Shown piece by piece: positions 54,243 through 64,000 of a stretch of 64,000 bases of DNA. Position 1 is the first letter of the stretch; each line of letters opens with the position of its first letter. The notes under the pieces are model-generated. The model made no database searches and was not told the origin of the DNA. It saw only the letters and a list, made by a program, of their open reading frames with translations. Position numbers and translations under genes: made by a program. Origin of the DNA: Pseudomonas sp. dw_358. GTDB taxonomy: Bacteria; Pseudomonadota; Gammaproteobacteria; Pseudomonadales; Pseudomonadaceae. Where the stretch lies: assembly GCF_018449655.1 (NCBI RefSeq), contig NZ_JAAVUX010000001.1:310001-374000 (forward strand), given 5' to 3'.

Positions 54243-54721
54243 CAGCAAGGCCCCCCGGACACAACCCGACCATTGAGGCACACACCCATTGTGCGTACCT
54301 GGGTGCCACGCGTGTAGCCAATGGCGACCAGCGCGGTTGGAAAATTCAGCGCGCCGAGATTGTTGAATTCGATATAGGTGGCGGCGCCGGACGTCGAGGT
54401 CACGCTCATCACCGTCCCGGTGCGCATCGCGGGCCATATCCGCAGAATTTGATCGGCGGTCGGTGCCGAGCCGATTTGCACATTGAGCAGCCCGGTCCAC
54501 AGGCTGGCCGTCTGCGGCACCACGCGAACCGGTACACCCCGGTTGATGGCTTCACTGCGGGCAAAGTTGAGGGCACGATAAAACTCGCTGATTTCACCGT
54601 TCGCACTGGTGTTGGCTATGGCACCGACAAAAGACGGGATCGCGATGCTCATGACGATAACGGCGATTGTCACCGTCACCATCAACTCCACCAACGTAAA
54701 CCCCTTGTCACGAAACCGCAT
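54242..54721 (-). CDS. fimU: Minor pilin FimU (GspH/FimT type)
   Basis: A 159-residue GspH/FimT-family prepilin. The leader MRFRDKG precedes FTLVELMVTVTIAVIVMSIAIPSF, with Glu5. The helix continues to FYRALNFARSEAINRG, a family hallmark, and the C-terminal part holds a CLNGRVVSGGPC pair. FimU couples the tip minor pilins to the fibre. It is first in the fimU-pilV-pilW-pilX-pilY1-pilE operon. fimT lies 135 bp away on the opposite strand. Confidence 0.93.
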   Translation of the reverse strand: MRFRDKGFTLVELMVTVTIAVIVMSIAIPSFVGAIANTSANGEISEFYRALNFARSEAINRGVPVRVVPQTASLWTGLLNVQIGSAPTADQILRIWPAMRTGTVMSVTSTSGAATYIEFNNLGALNFPTALVAIGYTRGTQVRTMGVCLNGRVVSGGPC

Positions 54722-54856
54722 TGCAACCCTCCCCGACGAACCGCGACTATACCTCGGCGGTTTGACCGGGCAATCCTGCCACAGGATATACGGTTGTTAT
54801 GTCCAGACCAGCGCAAAGATGGCGCTGTGATATTAATTTTTCAGGGATGAAAAGTC

Positions 54857-55384
54857 ATGCGCCAGGATGGCTATACCTTGATTCAACTGCTGATCAGCAT
54901 CGCCCTGATGGGGCTGTTGCTGCGCCTTGCGCTGCCCAGCTGGCAGCACTTCGTGGCTCAGCAGCGCTATGCGATGACGGCGCATGAACTGGCCAGCGGC
55001 CTGCGTTCGGCGCGTGCCGAGGCGATCCTGCAGCAACAGGTGGTGCTGATCCAGGCCATCGACGACGACTGGGGGCTGGGCTGGCGCATGCTGTTGGACT
55101 TGAGTGGGCGCGGCGCGGAGGACCCGGACAATCCGCTGGTGGTCGAGCGGGCGCTCGGTGGTCAGGTGCGGGTGGTGGGCAACACGCGGCTGGCGACGCG
55201 AGCGCGGTTCATCCCGCAGGGGTGGCCTGCTTACAGCGGGGCGTCACCGGGCAATGGCACGTTGCACATCTGCGAACAGGGGGTCAGTCATTGGCGGGTG
55301 GTGATGAGCACCAGCGGGCGGGTAAGGATGGAGTCAGGCGCCATGGATGAGCCTTGGTGCGCGCAGAGCAGCGAAACCGCGTAA
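54857..55384 (+). CDS. fimT: FimT-like pilin with Gln at position 5
   Basis: A 175-residue GspH/FimT-family protein. The leader is very short (MRQDG), followed by YTLIQLLISIALMGLLLRLALPSW. The mature Glu5 of type IV pilins is Gln here, and Tyr replaces Phe1. The rest keeps the FimT/GspH plan: ELASGLRSARAEAILQQQ and a C-terminal beta domain (TLHICEQGVSHWRVVMSTSGRVRM). FimT binds DNA for natural transformation in some species. It is divergent from fimU, whereas in P. aeruginosa both face the same way. The ATG at 54857 has GGGATGAAA upstream. Confidence 0.85.
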   Translation: MRQDGYTLIQLLISIALMGLLLRLALPSWQHFVAQQRYAMTAHELASGLRSARAEAILQQQVVLIQAIDDDWGLGWRMLLDLSGRGAEDPDNPLVVERALGGQVRVVGNTRLATRARFIPQGWPAYSGASPGNGTLHICEQGVSHWRVVMSTSGRVRMESGAMDEPWCAQSSETA

Positions 55385-55446
55385 CGGCTACGCGGCCAAG
55401 GCCTCCCACAGGGTTGCCCCCGCTCGAGGTGGTCCTCTGCGGGAGA

Positions 55447-56394
55447 TCAAATCAACGACTTGACCCGCAGCTCCTTCGGCATCGAAAACGTCACGTTTTC
55501 CGGCCGGCCGGCCAGTTCATCGGCCCCGGTCGCGCCCCAGGCGTGCAACTGGTCGATCACGCCGCGCACCAGCACTTCCGGTGCCGAAGCACCGGCGGTG
55601 ATACCGATGCGCTGCACACCGTCGAACCAGCTTTGTTGCAGGTCTTCGGCACCGTCGATCAGGTAGGCCGGGGTGGCCATGCGTTCGGCCAGCTCGCGCA
55701 GGCGGTTGGAGTTGGAGCTGTTGGGGCTGCCGACCACCAGCACCACGTCGCACTCGTCGGCCAGTTGCTTGACCGCGTCCTGACGGTTTTGTGTGGCGTA
55801 GCAGATGTCGTCCTTGCGCGGGCCGCCGATGGACGGGAAGCGGCTGCGCAGGGCGTCGATCACCCGGCTGGTATCGTCCATGGACAAGGTGGTCTGGGTC
55901 ACGAACGCCAAGGCATCGGGGTTGCGCACCTGCAGCTTGGCAACGTCGGCTTCGTCTTCCACCAGATAGATGGAGCCACCGTTGCTGGCATCGTACTGGC
56001 CCATGGTGCCTTCCACTTCCGGGTGACCGGCGTGGCCGATGAGGATGCATTCGCGGCCATCGCGACTGTAGCGCGCCACCTCGATGTGCACTTTGGTCAC
56101 CAGCGGGCAGGTCGCGTCGAACACCTTCAGGCCGCGGCCGGAGGCTTCATGACGCACGGCCTGGGACACACCGTGGGCGCTGAAGATGACGATGACGTCG
56201 TCGGGGACTTGATCCAGCTCTTCGACGAAGATCGCGCCACGGGCCCGCAGGTCCTCGACCACGAACTTGTTATGCACCACTTCGTGCCGCACGTAGATCG
56301 GTGGCCCGAACACTTCCAGGGCGCGGTTGACGATTTCGATCGCCCGGTCCACGCCGGCACAGAAACCACGGGGGTTGGCGAGTTTGATTTGCAT
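55447..56394 (-). CDS. ispH: 4-Hydroxy-3-methylbut-2-enyl diphosphate reductase IspH (LytB)
   Basis: A 315-residue iron-sulfur enzyme. The three cluster ligands are Cys12 ([10 protein letters not shown]), Cys96 (DATCPLV) and Cys198 (DDICYATQ). Active-site His41, His74 (SAHGVS), His124 and Glu126 ([10 protein letters not shown]) are present. It makes IPP and DMAPP in the last step of the MEP pathway. It follows fkpB by 13 bp in the order ileS-lspA-fkpB-ispH. Confidence 0.98.
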   Translation of the reverse strand: MQIKLANPRGFCAGVDRAIEIVNRALEVFGPPIYVRHEVVHNKFVVEDLRARGAIFVEELDQVPDDVIVIFSAHGVSQAVRHEASGRGLKVFDATCPLVTKVHIEVARYSRDGRECILIGHAGHPEVEGTMGQYDASNGGSIYLVEDEADVAKLQVRNPDALAFVTQTTLSMDDTSRVIDALRSRFPSIGGPRKDDICYATQNRQDAVKQLADECDVVLVVGSPNSSNSNRLRELAERMATPAYLIDGAEDLQQSWFDGVQRIGITAGASAPEVLVRGVIDQLHAWGATGADELAGRPENVTFSMPKELRVKSLI

Positions 56395-56407
56395 GCTTGC
56401 CTCGGGG

Positions 56408-56848
56408 CTACTGAATAGCCGTGACCGAAAGGATTTCCACTTCGAAGTTCAGGGTCTTGCCGGCCAGCGGATGGTTGAAGTCCACGGTGACCTGATGGTC
56501 GTCGAAGGCTTTGACCACCCCCGGCAGCTCGGTGTTGGCGGCATCGTTGAAGATCACCAGCAGGCCTTCGGAAAGGTCCATGTCGGTGAACTGCGAGCGC
56601 GGCATCACTTGTACGTTTTGCGGATTGGGTTGGCCGAAGGCATTCTCCGGCGGTACCACTACCGTGCGCTTGTCGCCGGCCTTGAAACCGAAGAGCATGG
56701 CTTCGAACCCGGGCAACAGATTGCCGTCACCGACCTTGAACGTGGCCGGGGCCTTGTCGAACGTGCTGTCGACGGTGTCGCCGTTTTCCAGGTGCAAGGC
56801 AAAATGCAGCTTCACCTCGGTGTTCTGGCCAATGCGCTGCTCAGTCAT
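56408..56848 (-). CDS. fkpB: FKBP-type peptidyl-prolyl isomerase FkpB
   Basis: A 146-residue SlyD-like FKBP. It opens [20 protein letters not shown] and has [20 protein letters not shown], the FKBP core, with an IF (insert-in-flap) domain from ~70-125 ([17 protein letters not shown]). No metal-binding His tail of SlyD is present, so FkpB (SlpA) fits better. It assists protein folding in the cytoplasm. Its start overlaps lspA by 8 bp, a typical ileS-lspA-fkpB-ispH unit. Confidence 0.94.
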   Translation of the reverse strand: MTEQRIGQNTEVKLHFALHLENGDTVDSTFDKAPATFKVGDGNLLPGFEAMLFGFKAGDKRTVVVPPENAFGQPNPQNVQVMPRSQFTDMDLSEGLLVIFNDAANTELPGVVKAFDDHQVTVDFNHPLAGKTLNFEVEILSVTAIQ

Positions 56849-57359
56849 GAACGGCCTCTTCGCTTTTCTTGCTCTTGAACATGTCCAGCGCCAGCATCAC
56901 GGCACCGACGGTGATGGCGCTGTCGGCCAGGTTGAACGCCGGGAAATACCAGGTGTTCTGCCAGTGCACCAGCACGAAGTCGATGACGTGGCCCAGCACC
57001 ATGCGGTCGTACAGGTTGCCCAGCGCCCCGCCCAGAATCAGCGCCAGGGCGATGCCCAGCCAGGTGTCGGCGCGGCCCAGGCGCTTGAGCCAGACCACCA
57101 GCACCACGCTGACCACCACCGCGATGGCGGCGAAGAACCAGCGCTGCCAGCCCGAGCCATCGGCGAGGAAGCTGAACGCCGCGCCGGTGTTGTAGGCCAG
57201 CGTCCAGCTGAACAGATCGGGGATCACCACGATCTGCTGGTACAGGTTCAAGGCGTTCTCGAAATGCAGCTTGCTGAGCTGGTCGAGGACCACTACCAGC
57301 ACGCTGAGGATCAACCACAGCAGCTGGCCACGGCCGTTACGCACTGCCGCATCAGGCAT
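56841..57359 (-). CDS. lspA: Signal peptidase II LspA
   Basis: A 172-residue inner-membrane aspartic peptidase with four helices. Catalytic Asp127 (HVIDFVL) and Asp146 (NLADSAI) are in the family motifs (GNLYDR...VIDF, FNxAD). It cleaves the signal peptide of lipoproteins after lipidation, for example BamD in this window, and is the target of globomycin. It overlaps ileS upstream by 8 bp (start 57359, ileS stop 57352) and fkpB downstream by 8 bp. Confidence 0.97.
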   Translation of the reverse strand: MPDAAVRNGRGQLLWLILSVLVVVLDQLSKLHFENALNLYQQIVVIPDLFSWTLAYNTGAAFSFLADGSGWQRWFFAAIAVVVSVVLVVWLKRLGRADTWLGIALALILGGALGNLYDRMVLGHVIDFVLVHWQNTWYFPAFNLADSAITVGAVMLALDMFKSKKSEEAVHD

Positions 57360-60183
57360 AGTGACGCACCTCGCCCGAGCCGCTGATGTTGGTCACGCAA
57401 CGGTCGCAGATTTCCGGGTGCTCCGGGTTGCTGCCCACGGTTTCGATGAAGTGCCAGCAACGGGCGCACTTGGTGTAGCCCGACTTGACCACCTTGAGCT
57501 TGAGGCCGGCGACTTCAGTGACCACCGCGTCTTCCGGCGCCTGGGCCAACGGGGCCACAGCGGCCTTGGAGGTGATCAGCACGAAGCGCAGTTCGTCTTT
57601 CAGCTTGGCCAGGTCGGCGGCTAACGCGTCTTCGGCGTAGAGGGTCACCTCGGCTTGCAGGTTGCCGCCGATGGCCTTGGCCGCACGGAGGTTTTCCAGC
57701 TCCTTGTTGACCGCCACCTTGACCGCCATGACGCGGTCCCAATAGGCACGGTCCAGTTCGAAGCCTTCCGGCAGCTCGGTCAGGCCTTCATACCAGGTGT
57801 TGAGCATCACTGATTCGTTGCGCTCGCCCGGCAGGTACTGCCACAGCTCGTCGGCGGTGAAGGCCAGGATCGGCGCGATCCAGCGCACCAGCGCTTCGCT
57901 GATGTGGTAAAGCGCGGTCTGGCAGGAGCGCCGCGCGGTGCTGTTGGCACCGGTGGTGTACTGGCGATCCTTGATGATGTCCAGGTAGAAACCGCCCAGC
58001 TCCTGCACGCAGAAGTTGTGCACCTTGGAGTAGACGTTCCAGAATCGGTACTCGCTGTAATGCTCTTCGAGCTCGCGTTGCAAGAGCAGCGCGCGGTCCA
58101 CGGCCCAGCGGTCCAGGGCGATCATGTCTTCAGGGGCCAGCAGATCGGTGGCCGGGTTGAAGCCGCTCAGGTTCGAGAGCAGGAAGCGCGCGGTGTTGCG
58201 GATCCGCCGGTAGGCGTCGGCACTGCGCTGCAGGATGGTTTCGGACACGGCCATCTCGCCCGAGTAATCGGTCGAGGAAACCCACAGGCGCATGATGTCG
58301 GCGCCCAGCGTGTCGTTGACCTTCTGCGGGGCGACGACGTTGCCCAGCGACTTGGACATCTTGCGGCCGTTCTCGTCCACGGTGAAGCCGTGGGTCAGCA
58401 GCTCGCGGTAGGGAGCGTGATCGTCGATCGCGCAACCGGTCAGCAAGGAAGAGTGGAACCAGCCACGGTGCTGGTCCGAACCTTCCAGGTACAGGTCGGC
58501 GCGCGGGCCGGTCTCGTGGCCCATGGGGTGCGAACCACGCAGCACGTGCCAGTGGGTGGTGCCCGAGTCGAACCAGACGTCGAGGGTGTCGCTGATCTTG
58601 TCGTACTGGTCGGCTTCGGCGCCCAGCAGTTCGGCAGCGTCGAGCTTGAACCAGGCTTCGATGCCTTGCTGCTCGACGCGCTGCGCCACTTCTTCCATCA
58701 GCTCGACGGTGCGCGGGTGCAGCTCGCCAGTGGCCTTGTTCAGGAAAAACGGGATCGGCACGCCCCAGTTGCGCTGGCGAGAGATGCACCAGTCCGGACG
58801 GTTGGCGATCATCGAGTGCAGACGCGCCTGGCCCCAGGCCGGGATGAATTTGGTTTCTTCGATGGCTTTCACCGCACGCACGCGCAGGGTGTCGCCCACC
58901 ACGGGCTCTTTGTCCATGCCGACGAACCACTGCGCGGTGGCGCGGTAGATCAGCGGGGTCTTGTGGCGCCAGCAGTGCATGTAGCTGTGGGTGATGACTT
59001 CAGACTGCAGCAGCGCACCGACTTCGGTCAGCTTGTCGAGGATCGGCTGGGTCGCCTTGAACACGAACTGGCCACCGAAGAACTCCAGCGAGTCGACATA
59101 GACGCCATTGCTCTGCACCGGGCCGATGATGTCGTCATTGCTGCGACCGTATTGCTTGAAGATGTTGAAGTCGTCCAGGCCGTAGGCCGGCGAGCTGTGG
59201 ACGATACCGGTACCGGCGCTCAGTTCGACGTAGTCGGCCAGGTACACCGGCGACAGGCGGTCGTAGAACGGGTGACGGAAGTTGATCAGCTCCAGGTTCT
59301 TGCCTTCGGTAGTGGCAATGACCGAGCCTTCCAGCTTGTAACGGGCCAGGCTGCTTTCGACCAGCTCCTCGGCGAGAACCAGCAGACGATCACCGACGTC
59401 CACCAAGGCGTAGGTGAACTCCGGGTGCACGTTCAGCGCCTGGTTCGCCGGGATGGTCCATGGGGTGGTGGTCCAGATCACGGCGGCCACGGGCTTTTCC
59501 AGGCCCGGCAGGCCGAAGGCATCGGCCAGGCTCTGGGTGTCGGCCAGGGGGAAGGCGACGTCGATGGTGGGGGACTTCTTGTCCTGATACTCGACCTCGG
59601 CTTCGGCCAGGGCCGAACCGCAATCAAAGCACCAGTTCACCGGTTTGAGGCCCTTGAACACGAAACCGCCTCGGACCATCTCCGCCAGGGCACGGATTTC
59701 GCCGGCCTCGTTGACGAAGTTCATGGTCTTGTACGGGTTGTCCCAGTCGCCGAGCACACCCAGACGGATGAACTCGGATTTCTGGCCCTCGATCTGCTCG
59801 CTGGCGTAGGCGCGGCACAGCTCACGGGTCTTGTCGCCGCCCAGGTTCTTGCCGTAGGTGACTTCGACCTTGTGCTCGATCGGCAGGCCATGGCAGTCCC
59901 AACCCGGAACGTAGGGCGCGTCGAAACCCGACAGGGTCTTCGAACGGGTGATCATGTCCTTGAGGATCTTGTTGACCGCATGACCGATGTGAATCGTGCC
60001 GTTGGCGTAGGGCGGGCCGTCGTGCAGGACGAACTTGGGCCGATCCTTGCCAATTACACGCAGCTTCTGGTACAGGCCAATGCTGTCCCAGCGCTGCAGA
60101 GTTTGCGGCTCGCGCTGTGGCAGGCCGGCCTTCATCGGGAAGGCGGTGTCCGGAAGGTTTAGCGTGGCTTTGTAGTCGGTCAT
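57352..60183 (-). CDS. ileS: Isoleucyl-tRNA synthetase IleS
   Basis: A 943-residue class I synthetase. The HIGH motif is 65-68 (GTIHIGHA), the editing CP1 domain follows (~180-400), KMSKS is at 608-612 and a C-terminal zinc finger has CARCWHF...CDRCV. It attaches isoleucine to its tRNA. The ATG at 60183 ([11 protein letters not shown]) overlaps the ribF stop (ATGA); a longer start at 60216 lies within ribF. The gene is of the usual bacterial mupirocin-sensitive length and type (~940 residues). Confidence 0.98.
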   Translation of the reverse strand: MTDYKATLNLPDTAFPMKAGLPQREPQTLQRWDSIGLYQKLRVIGKDRPKFVLHDGPPYANGTIHIGHAVNKILKDMITRSKTLSGFDAPYVPGWDCHGLPIEHKVEVTYGKNLGGDKTRELCRAYASEQIEGQKSEFIRLGVLGDWDNPYKTMNFVNEAGEIRALAEMVRGGFVFKGLKPVNWCFDCGSALAEAEVEYQDKKSPTIDVAFPLADTQSLADAFGLPGLEKPVAAVIWTTTPWTIPANQALNVHPEFTYALVDVGDRLLVLAEELVESSLARYKLEGSVIATTEGKNLELINFRHPFYDRLSPVYLADYVELSAGTGIVHSSPAYGLDDFNIFKQYGRSNDDIIGPVQSNGVYVDSLEFFGGQFVFKATQPILDKLTEVGALLQSEVITHSYMHCWRHKTPLIYRATAQWFVGMDKEPVVGDTLRVRAVKAIEETKFIPAWGQARLHSMIANRPDWCISRQRNWGVPIPFFLNKATGELHPRTVELMEEVAQRVEQQGIEAWFKLDAAELLGAEADQYDKISDTLDVWFDSGTTHWHVLRGSHPMGHETGPRADLYLEGSDQHRGWFHSSLLTGCAIDDHAPYRELLTHGFTVDENGRKMSKSLGNVVAPQKVNDTLGADIMRLWVSSTDYSGEMAVSETILQRSADAYRRIRNTARFLLSNLSGFNPATDLLAPEDMIALDRWAVDRALLLQRELEEHYSEYRFWNVYSKVHNFCVQELGGFYLDIIKDRQYTTGANSTARRSCQTALYHISEALVRWIAPILAFTADELWQYLPGERNESVMLNTWYEGLTELPEGFELDRAYWDRVMAVKVAVNKELENLRAAKAIGGNLQAEVTLYAEDALAADLAKLKDELRFVLITSKAAVAPLAQAPEDAVVTEVAGLKLKVVKSGYTKCARCWHFIETVGSNPEHPEICDRCVTNISGSGEVRHYA

Positions 60184-61130
60184 TTCAGGCTCTTGATTAA
60201 CGGTTGGTCGTGCCAATGCGCACGAGCGGCGGCGACATCCGCATCGATCGCTGCCTTGAGCGCCTCAAGAGAGGCGAAACGCTGCTCATCGCGCAGCTTC
60301 TGGTGGAAAACCACCGTCAAACGCCGGTCGTAAAGATCACCGGCAAAGTCCAGCAGATGCACTTCCAGGTGGGCACGGCCATCACCTGCAACGGTTGGCC
60401 GTACGCCTATGTTGGCGACTCCCGGCCAGAATTTCCCCTCGAGTTCGACGCTCACCAGGTACACCCCGGTAAAGGGCACGCGGCGACGCTTGAGCTGGAC
60501 GTTGGCGGTCGGCCAACCCAGCTGGCGGGCCAGTTTCTGGCCATGCAGCACGCGCCCGGAGATGCTGAAGGGACGCCCCAGCAGCAGCTCGGCCAACGGG
60601 AAGTCGGCGGCAGACAGCGCCTTGCGCACTTGGGTGCTGCTGACCCGCACGTCGGCCAACTCCACGGTCTGGGCGGCCTCGACGCTGAAGCCGCGCATGG
60701 CGCCGGCCTGCAACAGAAAGTCGAAATCCCCCAGGCGGTCGCAACCGAAGCGGAAGTCGTCACCCACTTCCAGATGCTGCACGCCCAGACCGTCCACCAG
60801 AATGGTGTCGACGAACTCGGCGGCGCCCAAGCGGCTCAAGCGTTCGTTGAACGCCAGGCAGAGCACCAGATCGACGCCCTCCTCGGCCAGCAATTCCAGT
60901 TTGTCGCGCAGACGCGCCAGGCGCGCCGGCGCGGTCAGCGGGGCGAAATACTCCCGGGGCTGGGGCTCGAAAATCACCACGCAGCTGGGCACCGCCAATT
61001 CCCGGGCGCGCTCGCGCAGCCTGGCCAGGATCGCCTGGTGGCCGCGATGGACGCCGTCGAAATTGCCAATGGTGGCGACACAGCCCCGATGCTGGGGCCG
61101 CAGATTGTGAAGGCCTCGAACCAGCTGCAT
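60180..61130 (-). CDS. ribF: Bifunctional riboflavin kinase/FAD synthetase RibF
   Basis: A 316-residue two-domain enzyme. The N-terminal FAD synthetase (nucleotidyltransferase) shows [17 protein letters not shown] and later the SSTQVRKAL motif. The C-terminal riboflavin kinase shows [26 protein letters not shown] and [14 protein letters not shown]. It makes FMN and FAD, the latter used by Ndh and ThiO here. I start at ATG 61130 ([10 protein letters not shown]); an upstream reading adds 13 residues without family support. It is coupled to ileS. Confidence 0.96.
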   Translation of the reverse strand: MQLVRGLHNLRPQHRGCVATIGNFDGVHRGHQAILARLRERARELAVPSCVVIFEPQPREYFAPLTAPARLARLRDKLELLAEEGVDLVLCLAFNERLSRLGAAEFVDTILVDGLGVQHLEVGDDFRFGCDRLGDFDFLLQAGAMRGFSVEAAQTVELADVRVSSTQVRKALSAADFPLAELLLGRPFSISGRVLHGQKLARQLGWPTANVQLKRRRVPFTGVYLVSVELEGKFWPGVANIGVRPTVAGDGRAHLEVHLLDFAGDLYDRRLTVVFHQKLRDEQRFASLEALKAAIDADVAAARAHWHDQPLIKSLK

Positions 61131-61236
61131 AACGCGCTTCTTGCTCATAAAGTGGTCGATTATAACCACACCCGCGCGCTGACGACAGGCGACAGCGTCA
61201 GCGAATGTGCAGGAACGACGAAAAGCGACGCCTGAC

Positions 61237-62775
61237 TCATGCCAGTCCGCGCCGGGCGAAGTCCTTCAGGCGAAAACCCATGGCGTACAGCAGGCCGAAA
61301 TACACCAGCACGCCGGCACCCACCAGCAGCCCTAGCCGACTGAACCGCGCCAGCATGGCACCGTCGGTCCAGGCCGGCATCACGTGCATCAGGCCGACCA
61401 GCACGGCCGACATGGCAGTCACCGCGATCACCAGCTTGATCAGGAAAGACCTCCAGCCCGGCTGCGGTTCGAACAGCTTCTGCTGACGCAGCTTCCAGAA
61501 CAGCAACCCGGCATTCATCGTCGCGCCCATGCTGATGGCCAGCGCCAGGCCGGCGTGCTGCAAGTGACTGATCAGCGCCAGATTGAACAACTGGGTCACC
61601 ACCAGGGTGAACAGCCCGATCTTGACCGGGGTGCGAATGTTCTGCTGGGCGTAGAAGCCCGGCGCCAGCACCTTGATCAGAATGATCCCCAGCAACCCCA
61701 CCGAATAAGCCACCAGCGCACGCTGGGTCATGGCCGCGTCGAGCGCAGTGAACTTGCCGTACTGGAACAGGGCCACTGTCAACGGCTCGGCCAGAATCCC
61801 CAGGGCCAGCGAGCAAGGCAGCACCAGCATAAAACACAGGCGCAGGCCCCAGTCGAGAATGCGCGAGTATTCATGACGGTCCTTGTTGGCGTAGGTGCGC
61901 GCCAAGGTCGGCAGCAGAATCGTGCCCAGGGCCACACCCAGCACGCCGGAGGGCAACTCCATCAGGCGATCGGCGTAGTACATCCAGGACACGGAACCGG
62001 CCACGAGAAAAGAGGCGAAGATGGTGTTGATAATCAGCGAGATCTGGCTGACCGATACCCCGAGAATCGCCGGCAGCATCTGTTTCATGACGCGCATGGC
62101 GCCGGTGTCGCGAAAGTTGATGCGTGGCAGCACCAGCATGCCGATCTTTTTCAGGTGCGGCAGTTGATACAGCAACTGCGCGGCGCCGCCGACCACCACG
62201 GCCCAGCCCAACGCCATCACTGGCGGATGGAAATACGGGGTCAGAAAGAAGGCAAAGACAATCATCGACACGTTCAACAGCGTCGGCGTGAAGGCCGGCA
62301 CCGAAAAGCGGTTCCAGGTATTGAGAATCGCTCCCGCAAAGGATGACAGCGAGATCAGCAATATATAGGGGAAAGTCACCCGCAGCAGGTCGCTGGTAAG
62401 CTGGAATTTCTCCGGCGTGGTAGCAAAGCCCGGCGCCGTGGCCCAGATCACCCAGGGCGCGGCGATCATGCCCAGGACGGTAATCAGGCTCAGCGCCAAC
62501 GTGAGCAGGCCAGCCACATAGGCGACAAAGGTGCGGGTCGCTTCCTCGCCTTTTTGCTGCTTGTATTCGGCGAGAATCGGTACGAACGCCTGGGAAAAGG
62601 CCCCCTCGGCGAAGATCCGGCGCAGCAGGTTCGGCAATTTGAAAGCGATGAAGAAGGCATCGGTGGCCATGCCGGCACCGAAGATGCGCGCCACGATGGT
62701 GTCACGTACGAAGCCCAGCACCCGCGAGATCATGGTGATGGAGCTGACTGCAGCCAGGGATTTGAGGAGGTTCAT
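61237..62775 (-). CDS. murJ: Lipid II flippase MurJ (MviN)
   Basis: A 512-residue MATE-like membrane protein with ~14 helices. N-terminal family text is [23 protein letters not shown], then [27 protein letters not shown], which carries the conserved charged residues lining the cavity. It flips lipid II to the periplasm for peptidoglycan synthesis. I start at 62775 (MNLLKSL), where a GAAAGATTTTC leader lies upstream. It is about 106 bp from ribF on the same strand, in the order murJ-ribF-ileS-lspA found widely in gammaproteobacteria. Confidence 0.96.
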   Translation of the reverse strand: MNLLKSLAAVSSITMISRVLGFVRDTIVARIFGAGMATDAFFIAFKLPNLLRRIFAEGAFSQAFVPILAEYKQQKGEEATRTFVAYVAGLLTLALSLITVLGMIAAPWVIWATAPGFATTPEKFQLTSDLLRVTFPYILLISLSSFAGAILNTWNRFSVPAFTPTLLNVSMIVFAFFLTPYFHPPVMALGWAVVVGGAAQLLYQLPHLKKIGMLVLPRINFRDTGAMRVMKQMLPAILGVSVSQISLIINTIFASFLVAGSVSWMYYADRLMELPSGVLGVALGTILLPTLARTYANKDRHEYSRILDWGLRLCFMLVLPCSLALGILAEPLTVALFQYGKFTALDAAMTQRALVAYSVGLLGIILIKVLAPGFYAQQNIRTPVKIGLFTLVVTQLFNLALISHLQHAGLALAISMGATMNAGLLFWKLRQQKLFEPQPGWRSFLIKLVIAVTAMSAVLVGLMHVMPAWTDGAMLARFSRLGLLVGAGVLVYFGLLYAMGFRLKDFARRGLA

Positions 62776-62946
62776 CGAAAGATTTTCACGCCTTGTGGAC
62801 AAACAACAGGCCCTGACGCGCTCAGGTATGCGATACTCCGCGCCGCATCAGCAGACAGAGCCAAAGTTCGCGAGTTTACAGGTCGTGCGCCAGAAGTGAA
62901 TAACTTCGAACTCAGACGACCACTCAGCGGAACGCATCACCCGCCC

Positions 62947-62975
62947 TTGACAACACATCAACTCATCGGCATGAT
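62947..62975 (+). promoter_or_regulatory. Possible sigma-70 promoter of rpsT
   Basis: TTGACA, 17-bp spacer, CATGAT (4 of 6 to TATAAT) lies ~52 bp before the rpsT start. The -35 is perfect and the -10 weak. Confidence 0.55.
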
Positions 62976-63026
62976 TCGCGGCCTATTTTGTTTGCTATTT
63001 AAAAAGTCTTTCCGAGGAGCTCGACG

Positions 63027-63305
63027 GTGGCCAACTCACCTTCTGCCAAAAAACGTGCAAAACAGGCTGAGAAGCGTCGCAGCCACAACGCCAGCCTGCG
63101 TTCCATGGTCCGTACCTACATCAAGAACGTAGTGAAGGCCATTGACGCTAAAGATGCAGCTAAAGCACAAGCTGCTTACGTTCTGGCTGTGCCAGTTATC
63201 GACCGTCTGGCCGATAAAGGCATCATCCACAAGAACAAGGCTGCACGTCACAAGGGCCGTCTGAACGGTCACATCAAGGCACTGAACCTGGCTGCTGCAG
63301 CCTGA
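63027..63305 (+). CDS. rpsT: 30S ribosomal protein S20
   Basis: A 92-residue, strongly basic protein ([24 protein letters not shown], in parts) ending in [11 protein letters not shown], clear S20 features. S20 binds 16S rRNA early in small-subunit assembly. The start codon is GTG at 63027 with GAGGAGC 8 bp upstream. A non-ATG start is known for rpsT (UUG in E. coli), where it takes part in autogenous translational control. It is divergent from murJ. Confidence 0.97.
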   Translation: MANSPSAKKRAKQAEKRRSHNASLRSMVRTYIKNVVKAIDAKDAAKAQAAYVLAVPVIDRLADKGIIHKNKAARHKGRLNGHIKALNLAAAA

Positions 63306-63321
63306 TTTAGTCGCTTGATGT

Positions 63322-63350
63322 AAAAAACCGGCCCTAGGGCCGGTTTTTTT
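63322..63350 (+). terminator. Rho-independent terminator after rpsT
   Basis: AAAAAACCGGCCC-TA-GGGCCGGTTTTTTT: a 9-bp perfect GC-rich stem with a T-run, 16 bp past the stop. Confidence 0.95.
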
Positions 63351-63373
63351 ATGCCTGCAATAGTGCGCCATCT

Positions 63374-63460
63374 TGTAGGAGCGAGCTTGCTCGGGAAGAA
63401 GACCATGCGCCACACCCGCTACACTGCGGCGCCTTATTCCCGAGCAAGCTCGTTCCTACG
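63374..63460. repeat. REP-like inverted repeat downstream of rpsT
   Basis: Left arm 63374-63395 GTAGGAGCGAGCTTGCTCGG... and right arm 63438-63459 (...TCGTTCCTAC) are inverted copies with a 42-bp spacer. Both arms have GCGAGC/GCTCG(T)T variants of the ACCGAGC core, so this is a diverged copy. Confidence 0.85.
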
Positions 63461-63470
63461 CGAATAGAAC

Positions 63471-63941
63471 TTACTGGGCTGCACCCGCCCACGGCACGAT
63501 CGGAATCGCCGTCACCGCATTTTGCGGACTGCCATCGATCACCCGGTCGCTATACACCAGGTAGACCAGGGTATTGCGCTTCTTGTCGAGAAAGCGCACC
63601 ACCTGCATGGTCTTGAATACCAGCGAGGTGCGCTCCTTGAACACCTCATCGCCATCCTTGAGGTCCTCCTTGAAGTGGATCGGCCCGACCTGGCGACAGG
63701 CGATGGACGCCTCGGCGCGATCCTCCGCCATGCCCAGACCACCCTTGATACCGCCAGTCTTGGCCCGGGACAGGTAGCAGGTCACGCCGTCCACCTTGGG
63801 ATCGTCAAACGCTTCGACCACGATGCGGTCGTTCGGCCCCACAAACTTGAACACCGTGGACACCGAACCGATTTCCTCGGCACCCGCCAGCAACGGCACC
63901 GTTAACAGTGCGGCGGCGCACAGCCCTTGAATCAGTCGCAT
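63471..63941 (-). CDS. creA: CreA family periplasmic protein
   Basis: A 156-residue exported protein. A Sec signal peptide ([21 protein letters not shown], cleavage near residue 21) precedes the conserved [26 protein letters not shown] and [22 protein letters not shown]. Cysteines in TCYLS and IACRQ could form a disulfide. CreA proteins are widespread in proteobacteria, and their function is unknown. It lies downstream of proB (same strand, 16 bp from proB stop to the creA start) and converges with rpsT. Confidence 0.9.
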   Translation of the reverse strand: MRLIQGLCAAALLTVPLLAGAEEIGSVSTVFKFVGPNDRIVVEAFDDPKVDGVTCYLSRAKTGGIKGGLGMAEDRAEASIACRQVGPIHFKEDLKDGDEVFKERTSLVFKTMQVVRFLDKKRNTLVYLVYSDRVIDGSPQNAVTAIPIVPWAGAAQ

Positions 63942-63957
63942 GGATGCATCCTTTGGG

Positions 63958-64000
63958 TCAGACCAGAATCAGATTGTCACGATGCACCAATTCGGGCTCG
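63958..64000 (-). CDS. proB: Glutamate 5-kinase ProB, 3' end
   Basis: The last 13 codons of a leftward gene are visible, reading [13 protein letters not shown] and then TGA at 63958. I recognise this as the C-terminal end of Pseudomonas ProB, and proB follows rpsT and a creA-like gene in P. aeruginosa. ProB makes glutamyl-5-phosphate in proline synthesis. With so few residues the call rests heavily on gene order. Confidence 0.7.
   Translation of the reverse strand, partial: EPELVHRDNLILV

Noticed and set aside
57904..60162. 752-codon open frame antisense to ileS
   Set aside because: Opposite IleS with all its motifs; the antisense protein has no recognisable domain.

Overview
The window is a 64-kb piece of a Pseudomonas chromosome, most likely from the P. 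fluorescens/P. putida side of the genus. The evidence is the high GC content, the fused EIIA-HPr-EI fructose PTS gene, the piuABC iron cluster, the type IV pilus genes, and a gene order from nadC to proB that closely follows what I recall of the PA4513-PA4565 stretch of P. aeruginosa PAO1. Almost everything is core genome; no integrase, transposase, CRISPR array or rRNA gene was seen.

Layout. 1-6.9 kb: tail of a nucleoid-associated protein gene, then an iron cluster (Sel1 protein, PiuC hydroxylase, TonB receptor PiuA, reductase PiuB) with three Fur-box-like sites. 6.9-13.7 kb: fructose uptake operon fruBKA facing its regulator cra, with a perfect Cra/FruR operator between them. 13.7-19.7 kb: tatD, ampE-ampD, a DUF1631 gene, nadC and a small unknown gene. 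19.8-23.3 kb: an accessory-looking insert between nadC and tRNA-Thr (EAL phosphodiesterase, SGNH hydrolase-like protein, AAA ATPase). 23.5-29.7 kb: tRNA-Thr, two tandem type IV pilin genes each with its own sigma-54 promoter, then pilB-pilC-pilD-coaE-yacG. 30-32 kb: a DUF1780 gene and ndh. 32.3-38.1 kb: a histidine ammonia-lyase gene, an amino-acid ABC transporter and a HutC-type repressor, with two HutC-like operators. 38.1-38.7 kb: four tRNA genes in one transcript. 38.9-43.3 kb: clpB, pgeF, rluD. 43.4-47.8 kb: bamD, a PP0621-like gene and the pilus regulators pilS-pilR. 47.8-55.4 kb: thiO, then the minor pilin operon fimU-pilV-pilW-pilX-pilY1-pilE with fimT facing away. 55.4-64 kb: ispH, fkpB, lspA, ileS, ribF, murJ, rpsT, a creA-like gene and the 3' end of proB.

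How the parts connect. The window carries much of a type IV pilus system: major pilins, extension ATPase, platform protein, prepilin peptidase, minor pilins with tip adhesin, and the PilSR pair that would switch on the two sigma-54 pilin promoters. The hut-like block looks like a self-contained uptake-plus-ammonia-lyase unit under its own repressor. At least seven copies or fragments of a REP-like palindrome (core ACCGAGC..GCTCGGG) sit between genes, plus one copy of an unrelated inverted repeat.

The most unusual items are the paired sigma-54 pilin genes, the insert beside tRNA-Thr/pilA, the FimT protein with Gln in place of pilin Glu5, the reversed minor-pilin block without pilY2, and a REP element carrying the same 15-nt insertion in both arms. 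I did not find a convincing wholly new system. Gene-order comparisons are from memory and were not computed.
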